In this document: one piece after another, positions 24,338 through 33,889 of the stretch
How positions within the stretch are numbered: the stretch's first letter is position 1
How the letters are laid out: the number at the start of each line of letters is the position of its first letter
Source: Paracentrotus lividus
Taxonomy: Eukaryota > Echinodermata > Echinoidea > Camarodonta > Echinidae
Direction of reading: 5' to 3'
DNA length: 64,000 nt
Assembly (NCBI GenBank): GCA_940671915.1
Contig: CALNVZ010002100.1
Location: 8,770,146-8,834,145, forward strand
The notes under the pieces: model-generated
The model's input: the letters and a program-made list of their open reading frames with translations, nothing else
What the model was told of the DNA's origin: nothing
The model's database searches: none
Made by a program: the position numbers and the translations under genes

Positions 24338-25445
24338 CAGGGGCGTATCCAGGATTTCCCAATAGGGGGGGGGGGCGCAAGGAAATTTTTATCGGCGTCA
24401 GGGGAAGGGGGAGGGGTTCTTCTAATTCATATTGTACATGAAATTCCACATTTTTTTCAATTATCACAAAAGTTACATAGTTTCTATACCCTAAGACAAT
24501 GTATGTTGCGTAGAAACCTATTGTGTGTGCATTATATACCCTTCTGAATTGGAATCTGCGAGCGCGAAACGAGAGTCGAAAATGTTGAGGTTTTTAAAGT
24601 TATATGAAATAAATAAGAGGGCATTTTCTAGTACTAGAAAATGGTTATTGTGTATAATAGACCCAATAAGTATCCGCGAGCGCGAAGCGCGAGCTGAAAA
24701 TTTTTAAAGGTAAAATTGGAGTTATTATTGTGCATTATGATTTGGTATCAGCGAGCGCGAAGCGCGAGCCGAAAATTTGGGGTTTAAAATTTTTTAAAGG
24801 TAAAATTAGAAACTATTATTGTGCATTTGATTTGGTGTCAGCGAGCGCGAAGCGCGAGCCGAAAATTTGGGGTTAGAATTTTTTAAAGGTAAAATTTAGA
24901 GTTATTATTGTGCATTTGATTTGGCATCAGCGAGCGCGAAGCGCGAGCCAAAATTTGGGGTTTCAAAAAGTATTTTGAATTAATAAAGGGGTACTTTCTA
25001 ATAAACCCATGAGGCCAACTATGTTCCCAGGAGGCCGAGGGCCCAGGAGGCAGAGGGTCCAAAAGGCCTCTTTTCTTTGTGAAATTTTGAAACTTTAGTT
25101 TAAATATTTTTACTTTTTCACTAATGTATTTCTTTTTCTTAAAAAAGGGCGTTTGAGCATTATTGCAAAATACAATATGAGAAAAGTCGGCCTCGTGGCC
25201 CTCCCCACATTAAAGGCCTTAGTTATGGTCGTTTAGAACCAAATAAAGCCTATTTCGCTTTTTATTGAATAAAGTTGGGCGAAAATTGTACAAGCATCGA
25301 GCCTTATTCCCTTCTCTTTCTTTCTTTTTTCTCTTTTCTTTCCCTTTTCCTTCTTTCTCCCTTTTCTCCTCCTTTTTTTTTTTTTTTTGTCGGCCAATAG
25401 GGGGGGGGGGGCGCGCGCTGTTGCGCCCCCCCTGATACGCCCCTG
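24338..25445. mobile_element. Nested CAGGGGCGTATCCAGG element, 1.1 kb
   Basis: Starts CAGGGGCGTATCCAGGATTT and ends CCTGATACGCCCCTG, an inverted terminal repeat with one base missing on the right. G-tracts lie just inside both ends. The inside carries five copies of the GCGAGCGCGAAGCGCGAGC unit, then pyrimidine-rich and T-tract sequence. CAGGGGCG-type ends are usual for hAT elements, but the expected 8-bp target duplication is not evident. It is inserted inside the CACTG element. Confidence 0.75.
24557..24950. repeat. Tandem array with mirror-symmetric core
   Basis: Five units of about 80-118 bp, each starting with GCGAGCGCGAAGCGCGAGC (the first is degenerate) followed by GAAAATTTGGGGTT and TTTTTTAAAGGTAAAATT. 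The last three are nearly identical at about 89 bp. The same core word with the same GAAAATTT extension occurs in the blocks at 21 kb and 30-32 kb. Confidence 0.85.
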
Positions 25446-25467
25446 TAATGAAAAGTACTTTTTTTTT

Positions 25468-25600
25468 TACCTCGAGCGAAGCAGGCTCCACTCCACTTCA
25501 CTACCCCTACACTACACTCCACCTACCGGTACTTTCGGGTAGGTGGGAGACGGGAGTGTGGTGTAGTGGAGTGGGGCCTGCACGAACTTCGCTCGAGGTA
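25468..25600. repeat. 133-bp imperfect hairpin
   Basis: TACCTCGAGCGAAG on the left pairs with CTTCGCTCGAGGTA on the right. Inner parts CCACTCCAC and ACACTACACTCCACCTACC pair with GGTAGGTGGGAG-type sequence and GTAGTGGAGTGG. The loop is around GGTACTTTCG. It is probably another small palindromic insertion within the CACTG element. Confidence 0.8.
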
Positions 25601-26383
25601 GCCGTGTACATGCAGGTATGCATACTCAATTTACTAATATTTCGGTGAAAAACACTTCACTATTATAGAATTTCGTACAAAAGTTATCTCCACAGTAATA
25701 TACTACAATCAAATTCATTAATTAATCATTTAATTTATTTTTTTAGTATAAAAGTTCACCTTTTTCGATCTACTCAAGCCTTGCCTCGCAGCTAAATCAC
25801 AGGCGACCGGCGAGTGATTCGAAGACGCTGATTATGTGCGGGGTTTCCCAAACTGTCTTCAGGAGCTAAATTTGTCATGCATTTTTCGTCAACAATTGAT
25901 TTGTTTTTCAGCACAAATTTGTATTATAATTCGTTATGGCCGACTTAAAATCGTCATTTCTACATTGACTGCGAAGAGGATTTGTCAATTACGGTTGCGA
26001 AGAGTCGTCACGCAAATAAATCAGGTCATGCGCAAGTTTGTTTTTGTCAACACCAGTTGACACTTTGTAATAGTGCTCGATCAATTTGTTATGTATACTA
26101 CCATGAGTTTGTCATTTCACAGTTATATCGCAAAACAAATTATTTTAACCCCGATTGACGAATTAATCTGGCCTGTGACAAAGTTATCTTTTCAGTGTAC
26201 TGTTGCTATTTTACTTTTTTTTTTTTTTTTTTTTAGCTCTCTGCATTAATGTATTTGTATATTAATAATTTGTTTATTGATTAATTAGGAATTTGTACAC
26301 TTTGTAATCTTGGTTTGTATCAGTCTTTCCTACTGTTTTTAACGAAGACATTTTTTGATAAACCGAAATGAATCTGAATCAGC

Positions 26384-26842
26384 TCTCATTTCTTTATTTC
26401 TCCATCAATTGTGTTCACACTTAGTACAAATGATTCTTGGGTAATACCACATGTGTGTTGATGAGGATGCTGAGATCAAAGGTCTTATAGGGGTCAAAAG
26501 GTCAACTTAAAGGTCAACTTTTCTTAAACATTTTGTTTGCTTTATTTCTCTATCAATGTGTTCACACTTGGTACAAATGATTCTTGGGTAATACCATATG
26601 TCTGTTGATGAGGATGATGAGATCAAAGTTCATATAGGGGTCAAAAGGTCAACTTAAAGTTCGACTTTTCTTAACATGTCCTGATTCTTTATTTTTGCAT
26701 AAATTTTGTTTAAACTTGAATAAAGGATAAATATTGTCACATATATGATACCTACAAAGGTTACATCAAAGCGCGGGGTCAAAAGGACATATTGCGTGTT
26801 TTATTGATAGCGAAATCAGGCGATACTCGTAGTTCGCGAACC
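26384..26842. repeat. Dispersed repeat, copy C (tandem units)
   Basis: Two good units about 132 bp apart share TTCTTGGGTAATACCA, TGTTGATGAGGATG and TATAGGGGTCAAAAGGTC. It then ends TTTATTGATAGCGAAATCA, matching the end of the copy at 10741-11135. It lies immediately right of the CACTG element and has no coding capacity. Confidence 0.8.
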
Positions 26843-26847
26843 AACTT

Positions 26848-27186
26848 GTCTTTGAAGGAAATAAATGTGATTTTCAATCAAAATATCAATCGGCCGGTAT
26901 GCACCATAATCGAAATCCGAGATCAGCTATTGCGCTAACAGTCTTGAATGTGAAGTTTAGTCATCAAAGGAAAGCACTAGATTCTAAACAAATGAGAAGA
27001 AGAACCGAAAGGGTAGATGGAAAAGTGATGCCCTAATCTCACTTGGGAGGTGATTATATGAGTATAAAAGGTTGATGATTGAGGAGAATCCAGGAAAATC
27101 GCCCTCCATCTTTCAAGTTTTTGGCCGAGATGCCTTTACTACATGCACGGGGAGGTCGAGCGCTCGTGACGCTGTCACGATGTCAG
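26848..27186. other. Intergenic, nothing recognised
   Basis: No exon, repeat boundary or RNA gene could be supported here. Confidence 0.5.
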
Positions 27187-27720
27187 CTGCACTGTTAGAA
27201 CGCGGTGTAAAAATTTCGCTGTTTAAAAAATGTTGGTTTAAAAGTTAAACATTCTTGTTTAATATTTAAACATTATTGTTAAAAAACCGGAAATGCGAGG
27301 TTTTATAGTCTTAAAAAAGACCTGTTTAGAGAATTAGAGTTTAGCAATTAAACAGGCCGAGGCAAACAATGCACTTATGACGAAGGACTTATGCCTCACA
27401 CATTAAATACATGTATGTACAAATGTGCTGGCTCAATGGATAGAGCGTTTGCCTTATAATCGAAAGGTCGTGATCCGATACCCGGCCGCGTTAACCAAAA
27501 GTTGGAGCGTTTTTATTTTTGGAGAGAAGCGTTAAACAATACTGTTGATATTTTAAAACAACCATTAAACAACAGGTTGTTTAAACTTTAAAACAACAAG
27601 AGTGTTAAACTTTTAAACAACTACGGTTGTTTAATTTCTAACAACGCTGTGCGATTCACCGGTTAACACGCAGTTGTTTAAGATTTTAAACAACTTGTTT
27701 AATTTTTCTAACATGTTTAT
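27187..27720. repeat. GTTTAA-rich inverted-repeat region
   Basis: Dense in GTTTAA/TTAAAC words on both strands, such as GTTAAACATTCTTGTTTAA and TTGTTTAAACTTTAAAACAA. The outer parts are loosely inverted: CTGTTAGAA on the left and TTCTAACATG on the right. It surrounds a tRNA-like segment. Probably a MITE or composite SINE; the boundaries are uncertain. Confidence 0.55.
27427..27500 (+). repeat. tRNA-like segment, probable SINE head
   Basis: TGGCTCAATGGATAGAGCG looks like a D-arm with a pol III A box. CGAAAGGTCGTGATCCGATA, followed by CCCGGCC, looks like a T-arm with a mutated B box. The acceptor stem does not close cleanly and the T-loop deviates from GGTTCGANNCC, so a working tRNA is unlikely. 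A tRNA-derived SINE or tRNA pseudogene fits best. Confidence 0.5.
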
Positions 27721-27721
27721 A

Positions 27722-28240
27722 GCCCGCGTCACACTGTCCCGAGGTTGAACAAGGATGGACACACGATCATGGAAAAATTGCAAATTGGCTCTAATTACGA
27801 AAATTGGGCCATTTTGGAGTACATTCTTAGCAATCTTCAAACCATCATGACTATCCATGGAGTTTTTCAGGCTTCTGCAGCAGCTTCGTATGCGTTGGAA
27901 AAATCTTTGGCAGCCAAAAAAAAAAAAAAAAAAAACACTCCCGATGTACTTTGCGGAGGTTCACTTCGATAAGATGACGTCATACTATCCCGAAATCCCG
28001 AAGTTGAGCAAAGGTGGACACACGATCATGGAAAATTTTAAATTTTGCTCTGATCACGAATTAAAGCTTTGGGCCATCCGTGTATCCTTCGTGTGTTGTT
28101 CGAGTGACCTTCTGTAGACATCGTTCCGTTTGGCTATTGTTTGACTGTTGACTCTGTTCGGGGCCGACTTCGACCGAACCCTAACATTTCACATTTCGTG
28201 TGTCCATTTTTGCTCAACTTTGGGACAGCGTGACGCCACC
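27722..28240. mobile_element. TIR element with GTCACACTGTCCC ends
   Basis: Left end CCCGCGTCACACTGTCCCGA and then GGTTGAACAAGGATGGACAC; the right end is the reverse complement with a few changes (GTGTCC...GCTCAACTTTGGGACAGCGT then GACGCC). Arms are about 45 bp. A third copy of the arm lies inside at about 27986-28040. A run of A and no open transposase frame mark it as non-autonomous. Its end resembles that of the 56651 element (CGTCACACTGAG). Confidence 0.75.
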
Positions 28241-28292
28241 TTTTGTATGAAAGCATTCTACGGATTGACCTCTCTGAACATTAGTCGTTACA

Positions 28293-28332
28293 ATGTCGGA
28301 TAAGCCAAAAGGACCAGCTAAGGTCGCCATTG
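28293..28332 (+). CDS. Candidate first coding exon, host gene
   Basis: ATG with A at -3 opens MSDKPKGPAKVAI plus one base (G), directly followed by a GTAAGC donor, so the exon would end in phase 1. It is preceded by about 50 bp of possible 5' UTR after the transposon end at 28240. KVAI followed by a split G codon resembles the first beta strand of Rossmann-type FAD/NAD oxidoreductases (KVAIVGAG), but that is speculation from 13 residues. No partner exon was identified downstream. It could be chance. Confidence 0.3.
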
Positions 28333-28560
28333 GTAAGCTTTATTAAAGAAATTAAAAACGGAATGTCAACAGCCATATAACTGCGAATAAGCCCTGTTCA
28401 GGCTCAGTCCACAAAAGGTCATCTAAAAGAACAAGATGTTACATTTCATTGTTTTACCCAAATAAGAAACTGACTGAAATGATATGATATATTCATATCG
28501 GAACCCCGCCAAATGAACGCCCAATCTTGGAAGAATCGGTACTACTGCTTGCATAAGAGG

Positions 28561-28788
28561 CCTACTTATCTACAAGACCTCACTGTAAAATATATCCCAT
28601 CAAGAAATTAAGATCAAAGCATAAACCCCTCCTAGTAACTCCAAATATTTCCACTCAATTATAGGAGCCCGCTCTTTTAATATGGCATCGCTGGATTGTG
28701 GAACAATTTGCCCGATCTTGTGAAAAGCGCCAAATCAACAGAGTCCTTTAAAACTCTGTTGAAACACTACCTGATTGTGAATAAATAA
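28561..28788 (+). pseudogene. LINE C-terminal fragment (CR1/L2-like)
   Basis: Translates, with stops and one frameshift, as PTYLQDLTVKYIPSRN, RSKHKPLL, GARSF and GLWNNLPDLVKSAKSTESFK then TLLKHYL and a stop at 28786-28788. This is the standard C-terminal region after the RT domain in CR1/L2-like LINEs (YxPSRxLRS, LWNxLP, FKxxLK). The element is heavily 5'-truncated. It lies next to the left end of the 3.6-kb repeat element. Confidence 0.75.
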
Positions 28789-28899
28789 CAAATTATCTAG
28801 CATTTTGTTTTTATCATATGGTAATTTTGTAAAAATCATGCGCGTATTCTGGGGGGGCTTACGGGCCCGGGCCCCCCGGGGGGCGCGCAGGGGGGCGCC

Positions 28900-28944
28900 G
28901 AAAAGAGGAGGAAAAGGGAGAAAGGAAAAGGGAAAAAAAGAAGG

Positions 28945-28984
<40 letters not shown>

Positions 28985-29186
28985 AAAAGAAGAAAAAAAG
29001 AAAGAAGAAAAAAGAAAGAAGAAAAAAAGAAGAAGAAAAAAGAAAGAAGAAAAGAGAAAGAGAAGAAAAGAAAGAAGAAAAAGGGAGAAAAAAAGAAAAG
29101 GAAAAAGGGGGAAAAGGAGGAAAGAAAAAAAAAAAAAAAAAAAAAAAGAGAGAGAGAGAGAGAGAGAGGAAGGGAAAGGGGGAGGG
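28900..29186. repeat. 287-bp uninterrupted homopurine tract
   Basis: Every base from 28900 to 29186 is A or G: a long A-run, GAA/GAAA runs, then (AG)n and G-rich blocks. Open frames on either strand here (Lys/Glu/Arg-rich or Phe/Ser/Leu-rich) are repeat translation, not genes. Confidence 0.97.
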
Positions 29187-29196
29187 TTCCATAAAA

Positions 29197-30270
29197 TTTA
29201 GGGGCGCAAAATCGACAGTAAATAGAGGGGCGCCAAATTGACCTTAAACTTAGGGGCGCCAAATCGACCTTAAATTTAGGGAGGGGGGGGGGCACCAAAT
29301 CGACATTAAACTAAGGGGGCGCCAAATTGAGCTTTAAACGTGAGGCGGCAAATTGACCCGAAAATTAGGCGGGGGCGCCAATGACCTGAAGCTGAGGGGG
29401 GCGCCGAATCGACCTTAACTAAGTAAGGACGCCAAATGTCCTTAAATTAGGGGCGCCGACTCGACCTTAAACTAAGGGGCGCCAAATTGAGCTTAAATAT
29501 AGGGGCGCCAAATCGACCTTAGATTTAGGAGAGGGCGCAAAATCAGCCTTAAACTTAACCTAAAATTATAGGGGCGCCAAATCGACAGTAAACAAAGGCG
29601 GCAAATTGACCTAAACTTAGGGGCGCCAAATCGACCTTAAATTTAGGGGCGCCAAATCTACATTAAACTACGGGGCGCCAAATTGAGTTTAAACGTAGGG
29701 GCCCAAATGACCAGAACCTTAGGTGGGGGCGCCAAATTGACCTGAAGCTGGGGGGCGCCTAATTGATATTAAACTTATGGGCGCCGAATCGACCTTAAAC
29801 TAAGTAAGGGCGCCAAATTGACCTTAGATTTAGTGGGCGCCGACTCGACCTTAAACTAAGGGCCGCCAAATTGACTTAAACATAGGGGCGCCAAATCGAC
29901 CTAATTAGAGTTAGGAGAGGGCGAAAAATCAACCTTAAATTAGAGGGTGCCAAATCGAACTTAAACTAAAGGGGCACACAAAATGATCTTAAACGTAAGG
30001 GTGCCAAATTTAGCTCAATTGTAGGGGCGCCAAAATTATCTGAAACTCAGGGGCGCTGAATTACCTGAGACTTAGGGGCGCCGATTTTACCTGAAGTTAA
30101 GGGGCGCCAAATCGATCTTAAATTAAAGGACGTCAGATTGAGCTCATAGTAGGGGCGCCGAATTGACCTAAGACTTAGGGGTGCCAAATCTACTTAAACT
30201 TAGGGGCTCTAACTATATCCTAAACCTAGGGAGGGGTGCCGAATTTATCAGAAACTAAGGGCCCCACAAA
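29197..30270. repeat. GGGGCGCCAAATCGACCTTA minisatellite
   Basis: Roughly 40 diverged units of 24-27 bp, consensus GGGGCGCCAAATCGACCTTA plus AACTTA. Further scattered units occur at about 30645-30790, 31075-31240 and 31555-31680, between the larger repeat units. Spacing and base substitutions vary widely, which suggests an old array. Confidence 0.9.
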
Positions 30271-30289
30271 ACACACACAAAAAATCCAG

Positions 30290-32260
30290 AAGGGTCTTTA
30301 AAATGGTCTATAATCTGGAAATAGCACAATTTAAATTCCATGCCTCCTGGTTTGTATATACATAGCACATTTTTCGCTCGCGCTTCGCGCTCGCATCATC
30401 TTTTCCATTGAGTTATAACATTGTGTTATTGAGGAACGCATAAAATGTCCTGTTTCTAATCATTCGAATATATCAAAATTTCCGTTCCCTCTTCGCACAC
30501 GCCTATGTTTTTCATATTTTACCAGAATTTACATTGTGGGATCTTAACCATCAAACATTTAAATTTATTTTATTTCACGGTACATTTTTTTTTTCTTCTT
30601 TCTCTCTTTTCATTTCAAATTGATCTTCAACTTATTAGCTGCGCCAAATTGAGCTTACACGTACGGGCGCCAAAATGACCTGAAACTTATAAGGGCGTTG
30701 AAGTGAAGTTAAGGGGGGCGTCAATCGATTTTAAAATTAGGGGCGCCAAATTGAGCTTACACGTATAGGGCGCCAAATGATCTGATACAACAAATAACAA
30801 AAATTGGTCTTTAAAATATGGTCTCTATCTAAATAGAGGAAAAATTTCAAAATTCTTGCATCCGGGTCTGTATAAATATCGCAAAATTTTTGCTCGCGCT
30901 TCGCGCTCGCATCATTATTTTTCATGAAATGTTCTGCTTTCTAATCATTCGAAATACATCAAATTTCGTTCGTGCTTCCGCGCCGCATGTGTGTTTCCTC
31001 TTAACATATAGGATTCTAACAACAAACATTTCAATCCATTGATTTCACGTTACATTTATTTTGCATTTCAAATTGACCTAAATCTTAGGGGCGCCGAATT
31101 GACGTGAAGTTAAAACGGTACAAAATTATATTTAACTTAGGGGCTCAAATTAAGCTTTAACGTAGGGGCTTGAAATTGACCTGAGACTTATGGATGCCAA
31201 ATTCATCTTAAACTAAGGGGCAACAACTTGGTATTTGAAATATGGTCTCTAAAATTTTTAATTCCTCCTGGTCTGTATATAAAAGCAAAATTTTGGCTCG
31301 CGCTAAGCACTCGATCTTTTTTCTTTTTTTTAAATATTTTTTTTAATGAGTTATTACATTGTTGTGTTCCTGAGGAACGCATACAATGTCATGTTTTCTA
31401 ATCATTCAAAGACATCAAAATTCCGCTCGCGCTTCGCGCTCGCCTGTGTTTTTCCTCTACAAGAATTTACATTATGGGATACTAATCATCAAGATAATTT
31501 AAATTTATTTGAATACACATTACATTTATTTTTGCATTTTCAAATTGACCTGAAACTAAGGGAACATCAAATTGGTTTTGAACCCAGGGACATCAAATTG
31601 ACCTAAATTATACATGTATGGGGCCAATTCAATCTAATTTAGGGGCGCCAAATGATCTTAAACTTAGGGAGAGAAGCAGAATTATAAATAGATAGATAGA
31701 TAAACAGAAGATAATTAGATAGATAGATAGATATTCTTCTTCCTTTCATATGTAAAATTACTGGGCAACATATTGGTCTTTAATTATGGAGGCCAAATTG
31801 ATTCTAAATTTCTGGTCTCTTATACATAGAGCAAAATTTTCGCTCGCGCTTCGCGCTCGCATCATTTTCCAAGGAGTTATTACATTATGTTCTGAAGAAT
31901 GCATAAATGTTACGTTTTCAGATTCCGATACATCAAATTTCTGCTCGCGCTTCACGCTCGCATATTTTTTCTTTTGTAAGCAGATATGAGGATTCTGAAC
32001 AACAAAACATCATTTTACATTTGTTTGATTTCACATTACTTGATGGACAAATTTCACGTAATTTTATATGGCTTATTTTCAAATCGTTTTGATGGACAAA
32101 TTACAGCTCCTGTTCATATGATATTCTGATGAAGAGCTAAACAAAATTGAAACCCCTAATTGCTTAGAATTCTTTGCTTTCTGATCGTAAAGTAGAGGGA
32201 AAAAAATCTGATCGCGCTTCGCGCTCGTATTTAAAATTATTAGTATTTTCATTTATAGCG
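30290..32260. repeat. Four ~500-bp units with mirror core
   Basis: Units start at about 30290, 30795, 31230 and 31780. Each has TGGTCTTTAAAATATGGTCT-type sequence, GTCTGTATATA, then GCTCGCGCTTCGCGCTCGC (reverse complement of the core), TTCTAATCATTCGAAATACATC and a second, often degenerate, core copy. Seven recognisable core copies lie at 30375, 30891, 31295, 31424, 31840, 31942 and 32210. A (GATA)n run sits at 31685-31733. Confidence 0.8.
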
Positions 32261-32549
32261 GTAATACCTCATATACCTAGAAATTCTTTTCCATGAACCA
32301 TTATTTAAAAAAAAAAAAAAAAAAATCAGATAAATTATTCTTTAAAATCCTTCAACGTGCATTTAAGCCGTATGCCCATGTTTGCCTGGCAGGGGGGGGG
32401 CGCAATTTGAAAAGTACACAGGGGCGCCAAAATCACGTCGGGCCCCCCGGGGTGCGAAATCCTGGATACGCGCCTGAAAATGGTATTTCATAATTTCTAT
32501 CATACTCCTATCTTTCCTATTTTGAAGCGCATAGACTTTCTGATGTTTG

Positions 32550-32589
32550 TGATATGCGCTATATAAATAACGTTCATTATTATTATTAC
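32550..32589. repeat. Retroposon-like 3' tail
   Basis: ATGCGCTATATAAATAACGT followed by TCATTATTATTATTA. A GCGCTATATAAAT word ending in an ATT microsatellite is a common 3' end of SINE/LINE copies in invertebrate deuterostomes. No body of the element was identified upstream. Confidence 0.4.
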
Positions 32590-33059
32590 ATAAGTAATTT
32601 CAACAGACCGTATCATGATTTGAACATTATTTTTGGTTGGTCATATTTAAAATCCTCTCGTTTGTGCTCCATAACTTAATTTTGCTCATTAATATTTACC
32701 TCTATCCTAAAGCAAATCTGACGATGAATTTCCAAAATGGATACGGATTTAAAATGCAACGTAATGAAATGTATCCAACTTTATCTTCGTTTACATTAGG
32801 CTTGCTTGAAAATTGATGGGCCAACATCCCACAATTTGACTATTTTGTTTCCCAAGCACCATTTGAAGAAATCTTCAGAAATTTTCAGTTCTTTATGAGG
32901 AATGCCAAGCAACTACTGCATACATAATCGTCCATCTTGAAAGGCGATGACAAGGCATATAAACAGCAGTAGCCTATAGGGTAGAAAAGGAAGAGTAGTG
33001 GGCTAAGCAGAAATAACATTGTTGATACAATCACGTTAGTAGAGCACATGAACCCCACA
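32590..33059. other. Intergenic, nothing recognised
   Basis: No exon, RNA gene or repeat boundary seen. Confidence 0.5.
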
Positions 33060-33265
33060 GAAACACAAATACGAAACTTAAAGATACTCCAAAGAGCAAA
33101 GTTAAATCTTTTCTTGGAGAAGATACCAGGAAAGGCTGGAAAGAGAAACTGAAAACATTCGTCCTTCAGGGAAACCTACTGGCACTCACCTTGGAGGAAG
33201 AGTTGTCAGTATGCTGGGACAGACTCATCTCTGACGTGCCGCGTAGTTCTGCACTCAAGCAATGA
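33060..33265 (+). pseudogene. Possible LINE C-terminal fragment
   Basis: The frame ending at TGA 33263-33265 reads LKTFVLQGNLLALTLEEELS, then VCWDRLISDVPRSSALKQ. This resembles the segment after RT in some APE-type LINEs, where a leucine-rich stretch precedes W-x-S-x-x-x-x-LPRG. The match is short and the element's other parts are not seen. Confidence 0.35.
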
Positions 33266-33889
33266 CCCACTCCCAACCCAAATAAAACATTGACGGTTAA
33301 GGAGGAAAAAACGTAACGGAAAATGTGATGTATATTGAAACTGCAACCCATCCAATGCATATACGGTATAGGACACATGATGATGTACTTTTACGTCACG
33401 ACACGAAGCACTCACCAAGACAAAAGCAACAGAAAATGATAAATCCGACCCTTAAAGGGAAAGCCATACCTGATTACAAATTTGCTAATTCTTATACTTT
33501 TTACTGTTTTCTTAATTCGGTCTGGTATTTTTCACTCAATTGTCTTCGAGAAGGGAGTAAATAAAGATGATCTTGCCAATATATTATGCTCTCACACTAA
33601 TAGCTGGAGGCTGACATTTTGTTGAGAAGGTGGTGTGCCGACGCTCCACTGAAAATAAATGGTAACGTACCTTCATAGGCCTACAGATTGCAAATGTATT
33701 TAAAATTATGGCTATATATTCCCGAGGCGTCAGTAGCGGTAAGTATGCGTGCACCTGCTTATAGACATCGCATGTCAATGGTCAGAATGCAGTCTGTATA
33801 ATTTCTATAGTGCTAGGTCAGGCAAGGCGAGGAATATGTATTGTCCCAAATTGCCCCAAAATATAACTCGCCACTACTGGCCCAAACTC
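33266..33889. other. Intergenic, nothing recognised
   Basis: Short open frames occur on both strands but none has a recognisable motif or splice context. Confidence 0.5.

Larger units (their letters stand above)
23414..26197. mobile_element. TA-flanked CACTG element, 2.8 kb
   Basis: A perfect 22-bp terminal inverted repeat, left end CACTGAAAAGATAACTTTGT (23414-23435) and its complement ending at 26197, is flanked by TA on both sides. Subterminal regions carry many copies of TTTGTCA or its complement (23430-23690 and 25860-26165). It contains no transposase. It hosts a nested CAGGGGCG element (24338-25445) and a hairpin (25468-25600), so its own core is only about 1.5 kb. CACTG ends are reported for some EnSpm/CACTA-like animal elements, but the superfamily here is only a guess. 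Confidence 0.85.
28837..32476. mobile_element. 3.6-kb composite repeat element with TIRs
   Basis: The left end CATGCGCGTATTCTGG is followed by CCGGGCCCCCCGGGG. The right end reads GGGCCCCCCGGGG and then CCTGGATACGCGCCTG; both are inverted with the same outer-to-inner order. The short word AAAAT flanks both sides and could be a target duplication. The inside has, in order, a homopurine tract, a GGGGCGCC minisatellite, then about 500-bp units with the mirror core. There is no transposase. The ends belong with CAGGGGCGTATCCAGG (24338), suggesting hAT-like non-autonomous elements. Confidence 0.7.

Noticed and set aside
24557-24950. CRISPR-like spacing of the 19-bp core word
   Set aside because: The sequence between cores is itself repeated, not unique, and there are no associated genes.
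27427-27500. Functional tRNA gene
   Set aside because: The acceptor stem does not close and the B box is mutated; it sits inside a repeat.
28735-29298. Long Phe/Ser/Leu- or Lys/Glu-rich open frames on both strands
   Set aside because: They are translations of the homopurine tract and contain no domain.
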